NCBI RefSeq assembly: GCF_040529335.1
Contig: NZ_CP159534.1
Location: forward strand, 7,440,001-7,504,000
Direction: 5' to 3'
Length of the DNA: 64,000 nucleotides
From: Streptomyces sp. HUAS MG91
Lineage (GTDB): Bacteria > Actinomycetota > Actinomycetes > Streptomycetales > Streptomycetaceae
The notes beneath the pieces are model-generated. The model saw nothing but the letters and a program-made list of their open reading frames with translations, searched no databases and was not told the DNA's origin. Both the position numbers and the translations under genes were made by a program. Shown piece by piece: positions 36,917 to 44,693 of the stretch; position 1 is the stretch's first letter, and every line of letters starts with the position of its first letter.

Positions 36917-37579
36917 TCAGCTGTCCGGGCCAGTCTCCTTCGGACCGTAGAGGGCAGCGGCCTCTCCCGTGATCAGAGCCCAGTAGCGGTCCCCGAACGA
37001 CCAGTGCCACCACTCCGTGGGGTAGTTCACCAGGCCCACCGCCGTGAGCGCGGTGCCCAGCAGCTTCCGGTTGGCGCGGGCCTCCTCGCTGATGTTGGCG
37101 GCATGGGTGTAGCAGGCGCCCTCGCTCTCCTCTGGGTCCGCGTTCATGCGCGTGCCCAGGTCCAGTTCGTGCCCGCACGCGTCGGCCAGAGTGAGGTCGA
37201 CAGCTGCGCCGGCGCTGTGGGGAGCGATGTCGGGTGGTGACACATACCGGCTCGCCGCCGAGTGGATCTGTTCGGTGGACCAATCGGGGTGGGCGGCTCG
37301 CAGCTGTTCGGTGTACTCCTCGAAGTACTCCTGCTGAAGAGAAGGAGGCCGGTACCCCTCGACGAACAGCAGCCGTACGTCCTGCGGAAGCATCGTCTGA
37401 GCTTTGGCCAGCCGTTCCAGCACGCCTTCCCGCAGGTGCGCGAAGGCCCCTGCCGGGTCCTGCTCGCGCGTATCGACCAGCAGCGAATCGCCTCGGCGGA
37501 CGTCCACAAGCCGTTCACCGCACTCGACAACAGGTATGGCACCGACCTTCGGGTCCGACATCAACACGATCTCAGTCAT
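36917..37579 (-). CDS. D-Ala-D-Ala dipeptidase (VanX-like, M15 family)
   Basis: The 220-residue zinc peptidase has the M15D motifs: FVEGYRPPSLQQEYF, zinc site SxHxxGxAxD-like APHSAGAAVDLTLAD (His about 122, Asp about 129) and ExxH in TEWWHWSFGDRYWAL (Glu about 190, His about 193). VanX-type enzymes cleave the D-Ala-D-Ala dipeptide in the cytoplasm. No signal peptide is seen. No VanH or VanA homologue lies nearby, so a role in wall-dipeptide turnover is as likely as glycopeptide resistance. Confidence 0.88.
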   Translation of the reverse strand: MTEIVLMSDPKVGAIPVVECGERLVDVRRGDSLLVDTREQDPAGAFAHLREGVLERLAKAQTMLPQDVRLLFVEGYRPPSLQQEYFEEYTEQLRAAHPDWSTEQIHSAASRYVSPPDIAPHSAGAAVDLTLADACGHELDLGTRMNADPEESEGACYTHAANISEEARANRKLLGTALTAVGLVNYPTEWWHWSFGDRYWALITGEAAALYGPKETGPDS

Positions 37580-37809
37580 GAAGCGATCATCTCGCACGAC
37601 TCACTCCGGCGAACCTTCCCGCTCACAGCACGAGACGTGGGTCATCGAGCGTCAAGCAACGCCCCTTTAGGCGACACGGACGGACCGCAGGTCGGGCGCG
37701 GACCGAGCGCGTGAACTCCACCAACATGCCCCTGTGACGCCGTAGGGAAGGAGTGCGTCGGTGTCACGTCGAGCCCCGGCCCGCTGAGGTGCGGTCCGGG
37801 CCGTAGCGA

Positions 37810-38037
37810 TCACCTGGTGGCTCTGGCGGCGTCTTCGATCAGTTTGGCGGTGGTCTTGGGGTGGCTGATCATCGCTACGTGGGAGGAGGTCGGTACTTCG
37901 ACGACCTTACGGAACATCGCGCGGCTGTACATCCAGCGTTCGGCCGCGGGCGGGATCGCCTTGTCCCGGCCGGCGACCAGTCCCCACGACGGGATCGTCC
38001 GCCACGCGGCGGCCCGCGGGCGTTCACGAGCGGGCGT
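37810..38037 (-). pseudogene. C-terminal fragment of an alpha/beta hydrolase
   Basis: About 75 residues remain: AAWRTIPSWGLVAGRDKAIPP, AERWMYSRAM and VPTSSHVAMISHPKTTAKL, the acid-His end of EstC-like hydrolases such as the intact one at 12256-12948. The N-terminal nucleophile half is absent and the sequence upstream is unrelated, so the gene is truncated. Confidence 0.75.
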
Positions 38038-38060
38038 GATCAGGGTCGATGGGGCGCCTT

Positions 38061-38307
38061 GTGACCGTTCCCCGTTCGTGAGGTGATCGTTCCCCCACAC
38101 CAGCGGCGGCTGAGGATGATGATTTGTCAGTGGATGGCGTACGTTCAGCCGGCGAGTATTGATGATCTGGAGTGGCAGTCACGGGACCAGCGTGCAGGAA
38201 ACCGCCGCAAAGCTCCGCTCCTGGACCACCACCTGACGCCAGATCAAACACACCATCCCCGCACCGCGAGACCAGCGGGCCAATCGCCGGCGCCGCGGCA
38301 GCCACGT
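38061..38307. other. Spacer without recognisable genes
   Basis: I see no supported gene, repeat or hairpin here. It separates a hydrolase fragment from a minus-strand hypothetical gene. Confidence 0.4.
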
Positions 38308-38628
38308 TCAGAGGTCCTTGGCGCCCGGGTAGTGGTGGCGAAGCTCGCTGAGTACGCGCTCGTCGACGGCCCTGACGTCCCACAAGGAGCTGTCGAATTC
38401 GGTAAGGACGAGCACCAGCTTGTCGTCGGCAAACCCTCGTGCTTCGGCGCCGATCAACTGGAGGAAAGGCGTCGTCAACGACAACAGCGTCAATGTGTCC
38501 AGCCCTGCGCCAGCGGACCTCCTCGACATCTCGACATAGCGAGGATCGACGATCTCGTCGAATTCGACGTGCCATGTCAGGCCCAGGCCGAAGCTACCGA
38601 GGCGGACCAGTAGCTCGGCCAGGGTCAC
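38308..38628 (-). CDS. Hypothetical 106-residue protein
   Basis: The frame runs from a GTG at 38628 and reads as a sound soluble protein: LAELLVRLGSFGLGLTWHVEF, IVDPRYVEMSRRS, FLQLIGAEARGFADDKLVLVL and SSLWDVRAVDERVLSELRHH. No signal peptide, membrane segment or known motif is seen. Its third-position G/C bias is somewhat weaker than in neighbouring genes. It stands among gene fragments and may be accessory DNA. Confidence 0.6.
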   Translation of the reverse strand: MTLAELLVRLGSFGLGLTWHVEFDEIVDPRYVEMSRRSAGAGLDTLTLLSLTTPFLQLIGAEARGFADDKLVLVLTEFDSSLWDVRAVDERVLSELRHHYPGAKDL

Positions 38629-39105
38629 GTAGTGCTTTCCGTGCCAGGCAGGTAGGACCTAGGCCGACTCGTCGGTTGCGGGGAACGGCGAGGCATGACT
38701 CCCACGGACAGGATCATTGCCGCGCCGGTGACGCGGTTCGAGCGTGAAGTGGCGATGGAGCCCGCTCGGCGCGAGTGCTCCGACGGGGCCGCCGCCGCTG
38801 TAGATGCGCCGGCCCGTCTGGTCCTGGATGCGCTCATCCTGCCATCGAGGAAACGCGAGGTGGCTTTCGAATTAACGGGAAATCGCGGAATCCGTAACGC
38901 CGCTGGTTTCCATTCAGGATTCTTCTCATTGATGTCTGAACCGGTCCTTGTTGCGGGGCGGCGTCTCTATTCTGATCAAGCTTCGCCAAGACGGCGTGGT
39001 GGCTGCCGACGTGCCCGGGGAGGGGCGCCGAAAGCGGTCTTGGGGGGTGCGGAGCAATTCGTCTCGCCACCCTGGTGTCTGTGTGCTGAAAGACGAGGAA
39101 TTCCT
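38629..39105. other. Upstream region of the fascin-like gene
   Basis: This 480-base region holds no supported gene. Its right half (38860-38990) is distinctly A/T-richer than the surroundings (for example CGAATTAACGGGAAATCG), as expected for a promoter region of the secreted protein gene that follows. A possible -10 (TATTCT near 38970) is too weak to call. Confidence 0.4.
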
Positions 39106-39753
39106 GTGAGACGTACGACTTCTGTTCTGCTGTCTCTGAGCGCCCTGGTGGCGGTCACTGGTCTGACCGTTCCCGCGGCGGCTGCCGCCCCGGCGGCCGA
39201 CCGGCCTACCGCCCCCGCCGGGTGGAAGGCGGTGGACGCGTCCGAACTGGCGCGGGTGACCAAGGGGACGGACACTCGGCAGGCCCCGCGCGCCGCCGCC
39301 GAACCCGAGCAGCTGGCCCTGCAGTCGGTCCGCAACAACCGTTTCGTGGCCACCGAGGTGAACTACGCGGCGCCCAACACCGGTGTGCAGCGCGCCCGTT
39401 CCTCCGCCGTCGGCGGTTCCTGGGAGAGCTTCGCCTTCGAGTGGGACGAGGCCACCGCGACCTACGCGCTGCGCTCGCTCGCGAACAACCGCTACGTGGC
39501 CGTGGAGAAGAACTACTCCGGCAGCGCGAAGAACATCCTGCGCGCTCGCTCGACGAGCGTGGGCGGCTGGGAGCGGTTCGTCCTCTACTACAACGCGGAC
39601 CTGGACCGCTATGCGCTCCAGTCCACGCTGAACGGCCTCTTCGTCGCCATGGAGAACGGCTACACCGGTTCGCTCCAGTACGCGCTGCGCGCCCGCTCCA
39701 CCGAGGTCTCCGGTTCGTGGGAGGAATTCGCCCTCTACGGGATCGGCGCCTGA
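39106..39753 (+). CDS. Secreted fascin-like beta-trefoil protein
   Basis: The 215-residue protein has a signal peptide (TTSVLLSLSALVAVTGLTVPAA) and three internal repeats of about 45 residues: LALQSVRNNRFVATEVNYA, YALRSLANNRYVAVEKNYS and YALQSTLNGLFVAMENGYT, each followed by an RARS motif and SWE/GWE-F. This is the fascin/actin-cross-linking type beta-trefoil, used in bacteria as a carbohydrate or surface-binding module. GTG 39106 follows GAGGAA. It is a stand-alone gene; the ligand is unknown. Confidence 0.85.
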   Translation: MRRTTSVLLSLSALVAVTGLTVPAAAAAPAADRPTAPAGWKAVDASELARVTKGTDTRQAPRAAAEPEQLALQSVRNNRFVATEVNYAAPNTGVQRARSSAVGGSWESFAFEWDEATATYALRSLANNRYVAVEKNYSGSAKNILRARSTSVGGWERFVLYYNADLDRYALQSTLNGLFVAMENGYTGSLQYALRARSTEVSGSWEEFALYGIGA

Positions 39754-39921
39754 CCTCGCCCTCCAGCCGTCGGTGCTGAGGTCCAGCAGCGAGGCGCCGC
39801 TACTGCGTCCGTAGCTTTCGCGCCGACAGTCAGGGACTCACGGAGAGAGGGGTGAGGTGACGCGTTGATGCCGTTGCCCAGCGCGTCACCTCCGTCGTCA
39901 CGCGCCTCGATCTCGTACGCC

Positions 39922-40010
39922 TGACGCACGTCAGACCCGCGCGGGGGTGGCAGCGGGTCTGACGTGCATCGCCGCGGGGCGGGACAAGGCTTCCCAGTGA
40001 AACGACCGTC
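39922..40010. repeat. Dispersed intergenic repeat, copy 2
   Basis: This copy of the element at 8949-9034 is the better preserved: GCACGTCAGACCCGC (39926-39940) and GCGGGTCTGACGTGC (39953-39967) form a perfect 15-bp stem with a 12-base loop. A non-palindromic tail, CTTCCCAGTGAAACGACCGTC, is shared in large part with copy 1. It could act as a terminator between the fascin-like gene and the convergent TetR gene. Confidence 0.85.
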
Positions 40011-40058
40011 GCGGCTCACGGACGCGCCCCGCTGATCAAGGACTCGACCGATCTTCGA

Positions 40059-40646
40059 TCACTCTTCCGAGGTCGCTCCTTGCAGCGGAACGGCGCCCAG
40101 GACCCTGGCGGTGAAGTTCGCCAACTGCTGCCGCACTCTTTCCCGCGGAATGCGCTCTTCTTCGCTCAGGTGCTCGACGAGGTCGGCTCGTGTGGCGGCG
40201 AGCAGGGCGTGAGCGGTGAAGTCGCTGTCGGTCATGCCGGGGATCTGCTCCAGTACGGCCTGGAGGAGGCCGCGCCACCGCTCGTAGTGCTCCGCCTGGT
40301 ACGGGCTGCTGCTCCCGCTCTCCTCCAGGGCCAGTGCGAGGCGCCGGTTGTCGAGCTTGAAGCACAGGACGGCATCGAGCAGGGCGGGTACGCGATCCTG
40401 CGGCGGGGCCGCGGGCCCCAGGGGCGGTGGGCCGGTCTCGACGGCCTGTCTGACCGGTTCGAGCCGTGCCTCGTACAGCGCGCGGAGCAGCCCGGCGCGA
40501 TCACCGAAGGCCCGGAAGAGCGTGCCCTTGCCGACGCCGGCCGCAGTCGCGACGTCGGCCATGGTGACGTCCTCGGGACTCTCGCGGCGGGAGAAGAGGG
40601 CGTCGGCGGCGGCGAGCACGGCCTCCCGGTGCCGCGACGAGGGCAT
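40059..40646 (-). CDS. TetR family transcriptional regulator
   Basis: The 195-residue protein has an N-terminal HTH (EAVLAAADALFSRR, VTMADVATAAGVGKGTLFRAFGDRAGLLRAL) and a C-terminal domain with LCFKLDNRRLALALEESG and LLAATRADLVEHLSEEERIP. Start is ATG 40646 (an ATG also at 40649). Its 5' end abuts a truncated NAD(P)H-binding gene on the other strand. A divergent pair of this kind usually means the regulator controls the oxidoreductase, so its target here may be dead. Confidence 0.9.
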   Translation of the reverse strand: MPSSRHREAVLAAADALFSRRESPEDVTMADVATAAGVGKGTLFRAFGDRAGLLRALYEARLEPVRQAVETGPPPLGPAAPPQDRVPALLDAVLCFKLDNRRLALALEESGSSSPYQAEHYERWRGLLQAVLEQIPGMTDSDFTAHALLAATRADLVEHLSEEERIPRERVRQQLANFTARVLGAVPLQGATSEE

Positions 40647-40654
40647 CATCTGGA

Positions 40655-41037
40655 CGGCGGCCGAAAGCGGCCGGGTCGGCTTCGTCGACGCCGAGGACAT
40701 CGCGGCCGTCGCCGTCCGCGCCCTGACCGACGAGCAAGCCCCCGACACCGATCTCCTCCTCACCGGCCCCGAAGCACTCGGCTACGACGACATCGCCGCG
40801 ACCATCAATGAGGTCACCGGTCGGCCCGTGGTCCACCGCCGTCTGTCCTACGAGCAGATGCGCGATCGCCTCACCACGGAGGTGCCGGTCGAGTTCGCCG
40901 CGATGCTGGTTGACATGGACCGTGCCATCGCCGGAGGGGCGGAGGACCGCGTCACCGACACCGTCCACCGCCTCACCGGCCGGTCCCCGCACGACTTCCG
41001 GTCCGTCCTGGAGAGGGAGATGCCGTGCGGCAACTGA
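40655..41037 (+). pseudogene. NmrA-like NAD(P)H-binding protein, C-terminal fragment
   Basis: The frame reads GRVGFVDAEDIAAVAVRALT, TGPEALGYDDIAATINEVTG, VVHRRLSYEQMRDRL and EDRVTDTVHRLTGRSPHDF, the C-terminal half of atypical SDR/NmrA-like reductases. The N-terminal Rossmann nucleotide motif (about 140 residues) is missing, replaced by the divergent TetR gene. It has no proper start. It was once overlapped with the hydrolase gene that follows (GTG 41025 inside its end). Confidence 0.8.
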
Positions 41038-41260
41038 TGTTCCAGGACGATCAGCAGTTCTGGTTCGAGACCCTGCGAAACCTCGGCCTGGCCGTCTACG
41101 GCGGCTCGGACGTCGGCGAAGTCGTAGCAACGGCCAGTCCGATCCGCGCAAGCTGTACCGGCACCTCACCGCACCGAAGAAGCTCCTGACCTTCACCGAG
41201 CAGGAAGGCGGCGACGCTCACAGCCACCCCGGTGTACTTCGCCTGGAGGAGGTGCGGTGA
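41025..41260 (+). pseudogene. Alpha/beta hydrolase with large internal deletion
   Basis: GTG 41025 starts MRQLMFQDDQQFWFETLRNL and YGGSDVGEVVATASPI, the N-terminus of FrsA-like alpha/beta hydrolases. The frame then breaks. One frame over, DPRKLYRHLTAPKKLLTFTE and GGDAHSHPGVLRLEEVR give the family C-terminus with its catalytic His, ending at TGA 41258-41260. Some 250-300 middle residues are missing. Confidence 0.75.
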
Positions 41261-41309
41261 CGGGCCGTATGGGAATCGGCCCGTCAGTGCGCCTCAGCGC
41301 TTCAGCGCG

Positions 41310-41660
41310 TCACAGGATTTCGATGGACGCGATCTTCGGCGGGTGGTTGGGGAAGCTGATGTCGTGCCAGCGGTCGATCCGCACCGAGTCGCCGTTGGCG
41401 TCGTAGTAGACGAGGTCGTTGTTGCCGGTGACGATCCGGTCGACCCACCAGCCGCCGAAGTCGGTCCGGCCGGCGTTGGCGTAGCAGTCGACGCTCTGGC
41501 GGCCGTCCAGATGCGAGTAGATCTTCAGGAAGTTCTCGCCGCCGACGCATTCGACGTGGTCGATGGCGAACGCGGGACTCGGCACACCGAAGGTGAGCGT
41601 GGCGGCCACGGCGACGGCCGCCGTCAGCGCGCCAATGGCCTTCTTGCCCTTCAGGAACAC
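41310..41660 (-). CDS. Secreted beta/gamma-crystallin protein (killer toxin-like)
   Basis: The 116-residue precursor has a signal peptide (KKAIGALTAAVAVAATLTFG, cleavage near AFA-ID) and a mature protein of about 84 residues. It has two Cys (VECVGG, VDCYAN) and the segments GGWWVDRIVTGNNDLVYYDANGD and DISFPNHPPKIASIEI. This matches the beta/gamma-crystallin family that includes the Streptomyces killer toxin-like protein SKLP. GTG 41660 follows AAGGAGA with good spacing. Antifungal activity is known for a family member, not shown here. Confidence 0.85.
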   Translation of the reverse strand: MFLKGKKAIGALTAAVAVAATLTFGVPSPAFAIDHVECVGGENFLKIYSHLDGRQSVDCYANAGRTDFGGWWVDRIVTGNNDLVYYDANGDSVRIDRWHDISFPNHPPKIASIEIL

Positions 41661-42047
41661 AGGGTTCTCCTTCTTGCTCAGCCGGACGGGGCGTCCGGCT
41701 GTCAGGGCGGAGCGCCGCAACGGGACAGGGCGCTTCGCCGGGCCGGAGGACCGACCTGGGATGATCTTGTTGGCTGGGTCGAGCACGGGCACGGCATGCG
41801 TACAGGTGTCGCACGATTTAACCCTTCTGGCTGAGACTGTCCGTTCTGGTCATGCCGGAGCGGGGGACCTGCAAGTCGCTGTGTCCCAGGGGCGCTTGGC
41901 CCGCCGTGGTCCTGGGTGCGCTCACCCTCTCGGTGGCGGTGGGGCTGGGCAGCGTCTGACAAGCCGCGTTGTCAGTGGTGGCCCCTAACGTGGAATCACC
42001 GAGGGCGGCCGAAGGGGCAGGTCCGGTGAGTGGGGGAGAGGTGTGCC
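41661..42047. other. Divergent promoter region
   Basis: This 387-base gap separates the secreted crystallin gene (minus) from the WGR gene (plus). It holds an inverted repeat at 41956-41975 and an A/T-richer stretch near 41810-41860. No gene is supported. Confidence 0.5.
41956..41975. promoter_or_regulatory. Perfect 7-bp inverted repeat upstream of the WGR gene
   Basis: CTGACAA (41956-41962) and TTGTCAG (41969-41975) are separated by six bases and lie 73 bases before GTG 42048. The left arm also resembles a -35 box (CTGACA). This is a candidate operator. Confidence 0.4.
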
Positions 42048-43514
42048 GTGACCGCTGCGCAGGCATCACAGGCCGAGGGCACGACGTATCTGGAGCTGTC
42101 CCAGGAGGGCGGCGGCGCCCACAAGTTCTACGAGGTGACCGTCGCCGGCACCACCGTGCTGGTGCGCTACGGACGGATCGGCGCGGACGGGCAGCGGCAG
42201 AGCTCCACGTTCCCGACTCCCGACAAGGCGCGGGCCGCCGCGGCCAAGAAGATAGGCGAGAAGGTGCGCAAGGGGTACGCCCCGGCGGTGCGCGGACAGC
42301 GAGCGGCGCGGGCGGTGACGCGCCGCCAGGTGACGTCGGCGCCCTCGACGGCCCGGTCCACGGCGCCTGTTCTGTGGCGTTTCCGCACCGGCGCGTCGGC
42401 GTTCGGCATCCATGTGGACGAGGACCGCTGCTGGGTGGGCAACCAGCGGGGTGACGTCTACACCCTCGGCCACGACGGCGAGGTGCTCGCCCACTACTCC
42501 CTGCCCGACGGCGTCAAGTGCCTGGTGGCCGACGACTTCTGGATCTACGCGGGCTGTGACGACGGGCAGGTCTACGACCTGTCGGCGAAGGTGCCGTTCG
42601 CCGCGTACACCATCGCCGAGGACGTCGACATCTTCTGGCTGGACATCCACGAGGGCGTGCTCGACGTCTCCGACCGCGACGGCGGCCTCACGGTCATCGA
42701 CCACGAGGAGGAGTTCCAGTGGTCCCGCTCCTCGGTCGGTGACAGCGGCTGGATGGTCCGGGCCGACGACCACGCCGTCTACCACGGCCACTCCCGCGGC
42801 GTCACCGCCTACGCGGCCGACGGCACCGGCCAGTTGTGGCACACGGCGACCCAGGGCAATGTGCTGTTCGGCTGGCAGGAGCACGACGCGGTGTACGCGG
42901 GTACCGGCCGCCGGGTCGTCCAGCGCCTGGCCAAGGACACGGGCCGCGTCGAGGCCACCTACGGCTGCGACGCGCCCGTGTACTCGTGCGCCACCTCACC
43001 GGACGGCCACTACGTCTTCGCCGGTGACTCGTCCTCCTCCGTCTACTGCTTCGCGGCCGACGGCACCCGCCTGTGGAAGCTCGGCACCGGTGGCGGATCC
43101 GCGCTGTCGATGCAGTACCACGACGAGAAGCTGTACCTGGTCTCCACCGACGGGTCGCTCGCCTGCGTGGACGCGAGCGAGGCCGCGATCAGCGCCGCCC
43201 AGTCGGGCACGGTCCCGGTCGCCCAGGACATCAAGCTGGCCGCTGCCCTGCCGACCTACGCACCGCCCGCCTCCCCGGCCGCGGTCGCCACCGTCACCGC
43301 CGTTCCCGCGTCCGACGCGGGAGTCGTCGTGGAGTGTGTCCAGGAGGGCGGCCGGATACGGGTCCACGTGGTGTCCGACGGCTACGAGCCCGCCTGGAAC
43401 GTCCAGTTCCCCCGCGCCATACGTCAGCCGGGCGCGCGCTACGTCGTGGACGCGCTCCACACGTCGACGAACGGCTTCTACCGGGTGCGCGGGGAGATCC
43501 GACGGTTGGTGTGA
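42048..43514 (+). CDS. WGR domain protein with beta-propeller
   Basis: The 488-residue protein begins with a WGR domain (TTYLELSQEGGGAHKFYEVTV, VLVRYGRIGADGQRQSSTFP, about residues 10-85), a module that binds DNA ends or nucleic acid in PARPs and related proteins. A Lys/Arg/Ala-rich linker leads into repeated WD40/PQQ-like strands (GIHVDEDRCWVGNQRGDVYTL, CLVADDFWIYAGCDDGQVYDL, FAGDSSSSVYCFAADGTRLW) forming a propeller. No catalytic domain is present. GTG 42048 follows GGGGGAGAGG. A scaffold role in DNA-damage response is a guess from the WGR domain alone. Confidence 0.85.
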   Translation: MTAAQASQAEGTTYLELSQEGGGAHKFYEVTVAGTTVLVRYGRIGADGQRQSSTFPTPDKARAAAAKKIGEKVRKGYAPAVRGQRAARAVTRRQVTSAPSTARSTAPVLWRFRTGASAFGIHVDEDRCWVGNQRGDVYTLGHDGEVLAHYSLPDGVKCLVADDFWIYAGCDDGQVYDLSAKVPFAAYTIAEDVDIFWLDIHEGVLDVSDRDGGLTVIDHEEEFQWSRSSVGDSGWMVRADDHAVYHGHSRGVTAYAADGTGQLWHTATQGNVLFGWQEHDAVYAGTGRRVVQRLAKDTGRVEATYGCDAPVYSCATSPDGHYVFAGDSSSSVYCFAADGTRLWKLGTGGGSALSMQYHDEKLYLVSTDGSLACVDASEAAISAAQSGTVPVAQDIKLAAALPTYAPPASPAAVATVTAVPASDAGVVVECVQEGGRIRVHVVSDGYEPAWNVQFPRAIRQPGARYVVDALHTSTNGFYRVRGEIRRLV

Positions 43515-43616
43515 GCGGGCTTCGCCGGGCTCGAGGGGCAGTTGACCTGGGGAGTTATTCTCAGGCGCAGACGCCCCTCAGGCCTCGCAAGACGCCTCGC
43601 GACCCAAGGACCCGCC

Positions 43617-43958
43617 ATGACCCAGCCCGCAGCCACCCCGGTGGTCCGCCGTGTGGACGAACGCCACCGCTATGTGATCGAAGTCGACGGCGCCACCGCC
43701 GGATTCACCGCCTACCGCGACCGCGACGACCGGCGCGTGTTCTTCCACACCGAGATCGACGACGCCTACGCGGGCCAAGGGCTGGCCTCGACGCTCGTCC
43801 GCGAGGCCCTCGACGACGTGCGCGGCGCGGGCAAGCGGATCGTGCCGGTCTGCCCGTACGTGGCCAAGTTCCTGAAGAAGCACGAGGAGTACGCCGACAT
43901 CACGGACCCGGTCACGCCCGAGGTCCTGGAGTGGCTGGGCGGTGTTCTGAAGCGCTGA
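43617..43958 (+). CDS. Small GNAT-type N-acetyltransferase (YidJ-like)
   Basis: The 113-residue minimal GNAT fold reads RYVIEVDGATAGFTAYRDRD, FFHTEIDDAYAGQGLASTLV (the acetyl-CoA loop, Q-G-L-A/G) and IVPVCPYVAKFLKKHEEY with the conserved Cys-Pro. This matches the short YidJ/GNAT_2-type family whose substrates are mostly unknown. Start is ATG 43617. Confidence 0.9.
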   Translation: MTQPAATPVVRRVDERHRYVIEVDGATAGFTAYRDRDDRRVFFHTEIDDAYAGQGLASTLVREALDDVRGAGKRIVPVCPYVAKFLKKHEEYADITDPVTPEVLEWLGGVLKR

Positions 43959-44057
43959 CGAGCCCCTGCTCGCAACAGAGTTCGAGTCGGGCGCGTCCTC
44001 GGAGCCCTTTCGTCGTTGAACACGTGACCATGATCAACGCGTTCGAGGAGGCGACGA

Positions 44058-44573
44058 ATGAGTAACAGCACCAAGAAGAAGGGCCGCAGGCATCGCACGG
44101 TCAACCGCACCCCGCGGCCCGTGGGCACGGTGACGGCGCCCCGCGCGGGAACGACGGCTCCGGTGACGCTGCCGGGACAGAAGACCGAGCCCGACCTGGA
44201 CCGGGTGCTGCGCAACCTCGGTTACGGGCGACTGCGTGTCCCGGCTCCCGCCGCTCCCGCCGTCCCCACCGGTCCCGTCACGCCGGCCGCCCCCGCCGCG
44301 CCGACCGTGGCGGCTGCTCCGGTGGCTCCGGCCCGGTCGGCCGAGCGGCGCCCGGCCCCGGGCCCGGCGGCGGAGCTGAACAAGAACGCCCGCCTGACGC
44401 TGGAGTCTCTTGAGCGGGCGGCGGACGCCCTCACCCTTGAGCAGGTGTGCGAGACGGTGGGCTGGACGCCGCGCACGGTGACGCGGCACCTGCGGACGCT
44501 GGCCGACGTGGGCCTCGCCGAGCAGTCCGGGGACGGACAGTGGTCCGCCACCGAACGGCACCCGGTGAGCTGA
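44058..44573 (+). CDS. Winged-helix protein with a disordered N-terminal half
   Basis: The 171-residue protein has a basic, Pro/Ala-rich N-terminal 105 residues (APAAPAVPTGPVTPAAPAAP) followed by a compact winged-helix domain (NARLTLESLERAADALTLEQVCETVGWTPRTVTRHLRTLADVGLAEQSG, read in pieces at about 107-160). The HTH suggests DNA binding; the long flexible arm is unusual. GAGGAGGCGACGA precedes ATG 44058. I recognise no named family. Confidence 0.75.
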   Translation: MSNSTKKKGRRHRTVNRTPRPVGTVTAPRAGTTAPVTLPGQKTEPDLDRVLRNLGYGRLRVPAPAAPAVPTGPVTPAAPAAPTVAAAPVAPARSAERRPAPGPAAELNKNARLTLESLERAADALTLEQVCETVGWTPRTVTRHLRTLADVGLAEQSGDGQWSATERHPVS

Positions 44574-44578
44574 TCCCC

Positions 44579-44627
44579 GTACAGGGACCGCTGTACAGGG
44601 ACCTCCGCAGACCCCCGTACAGGGACC
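44579..44627. repeat. Three direct repeats of GTACAGGGACC
   Basis: Exact copies begin at 44579, 44593 and 44617, just after the winged-helix gene stop and 67 bases before the convergent GH84 gene end. Spacing is 14 then 24 bases. The repeats may be a slippage product or a binding array. Confidence 0.6.
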
Positions 44628-44693
44628 GTCGCGGGCCGGGTGCGGGAGACCGGGACCGGTTCCCCGCACCCGCCGCGCTCTCGGCAGGCTCGG

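Noticed and set aside
44058..44627. CRISPR-like array from the GTACAGGGACC repeats
   Set aside because: Three 11-base repeats with unequal short spacers and no cas genes do not make a CRISPR array.
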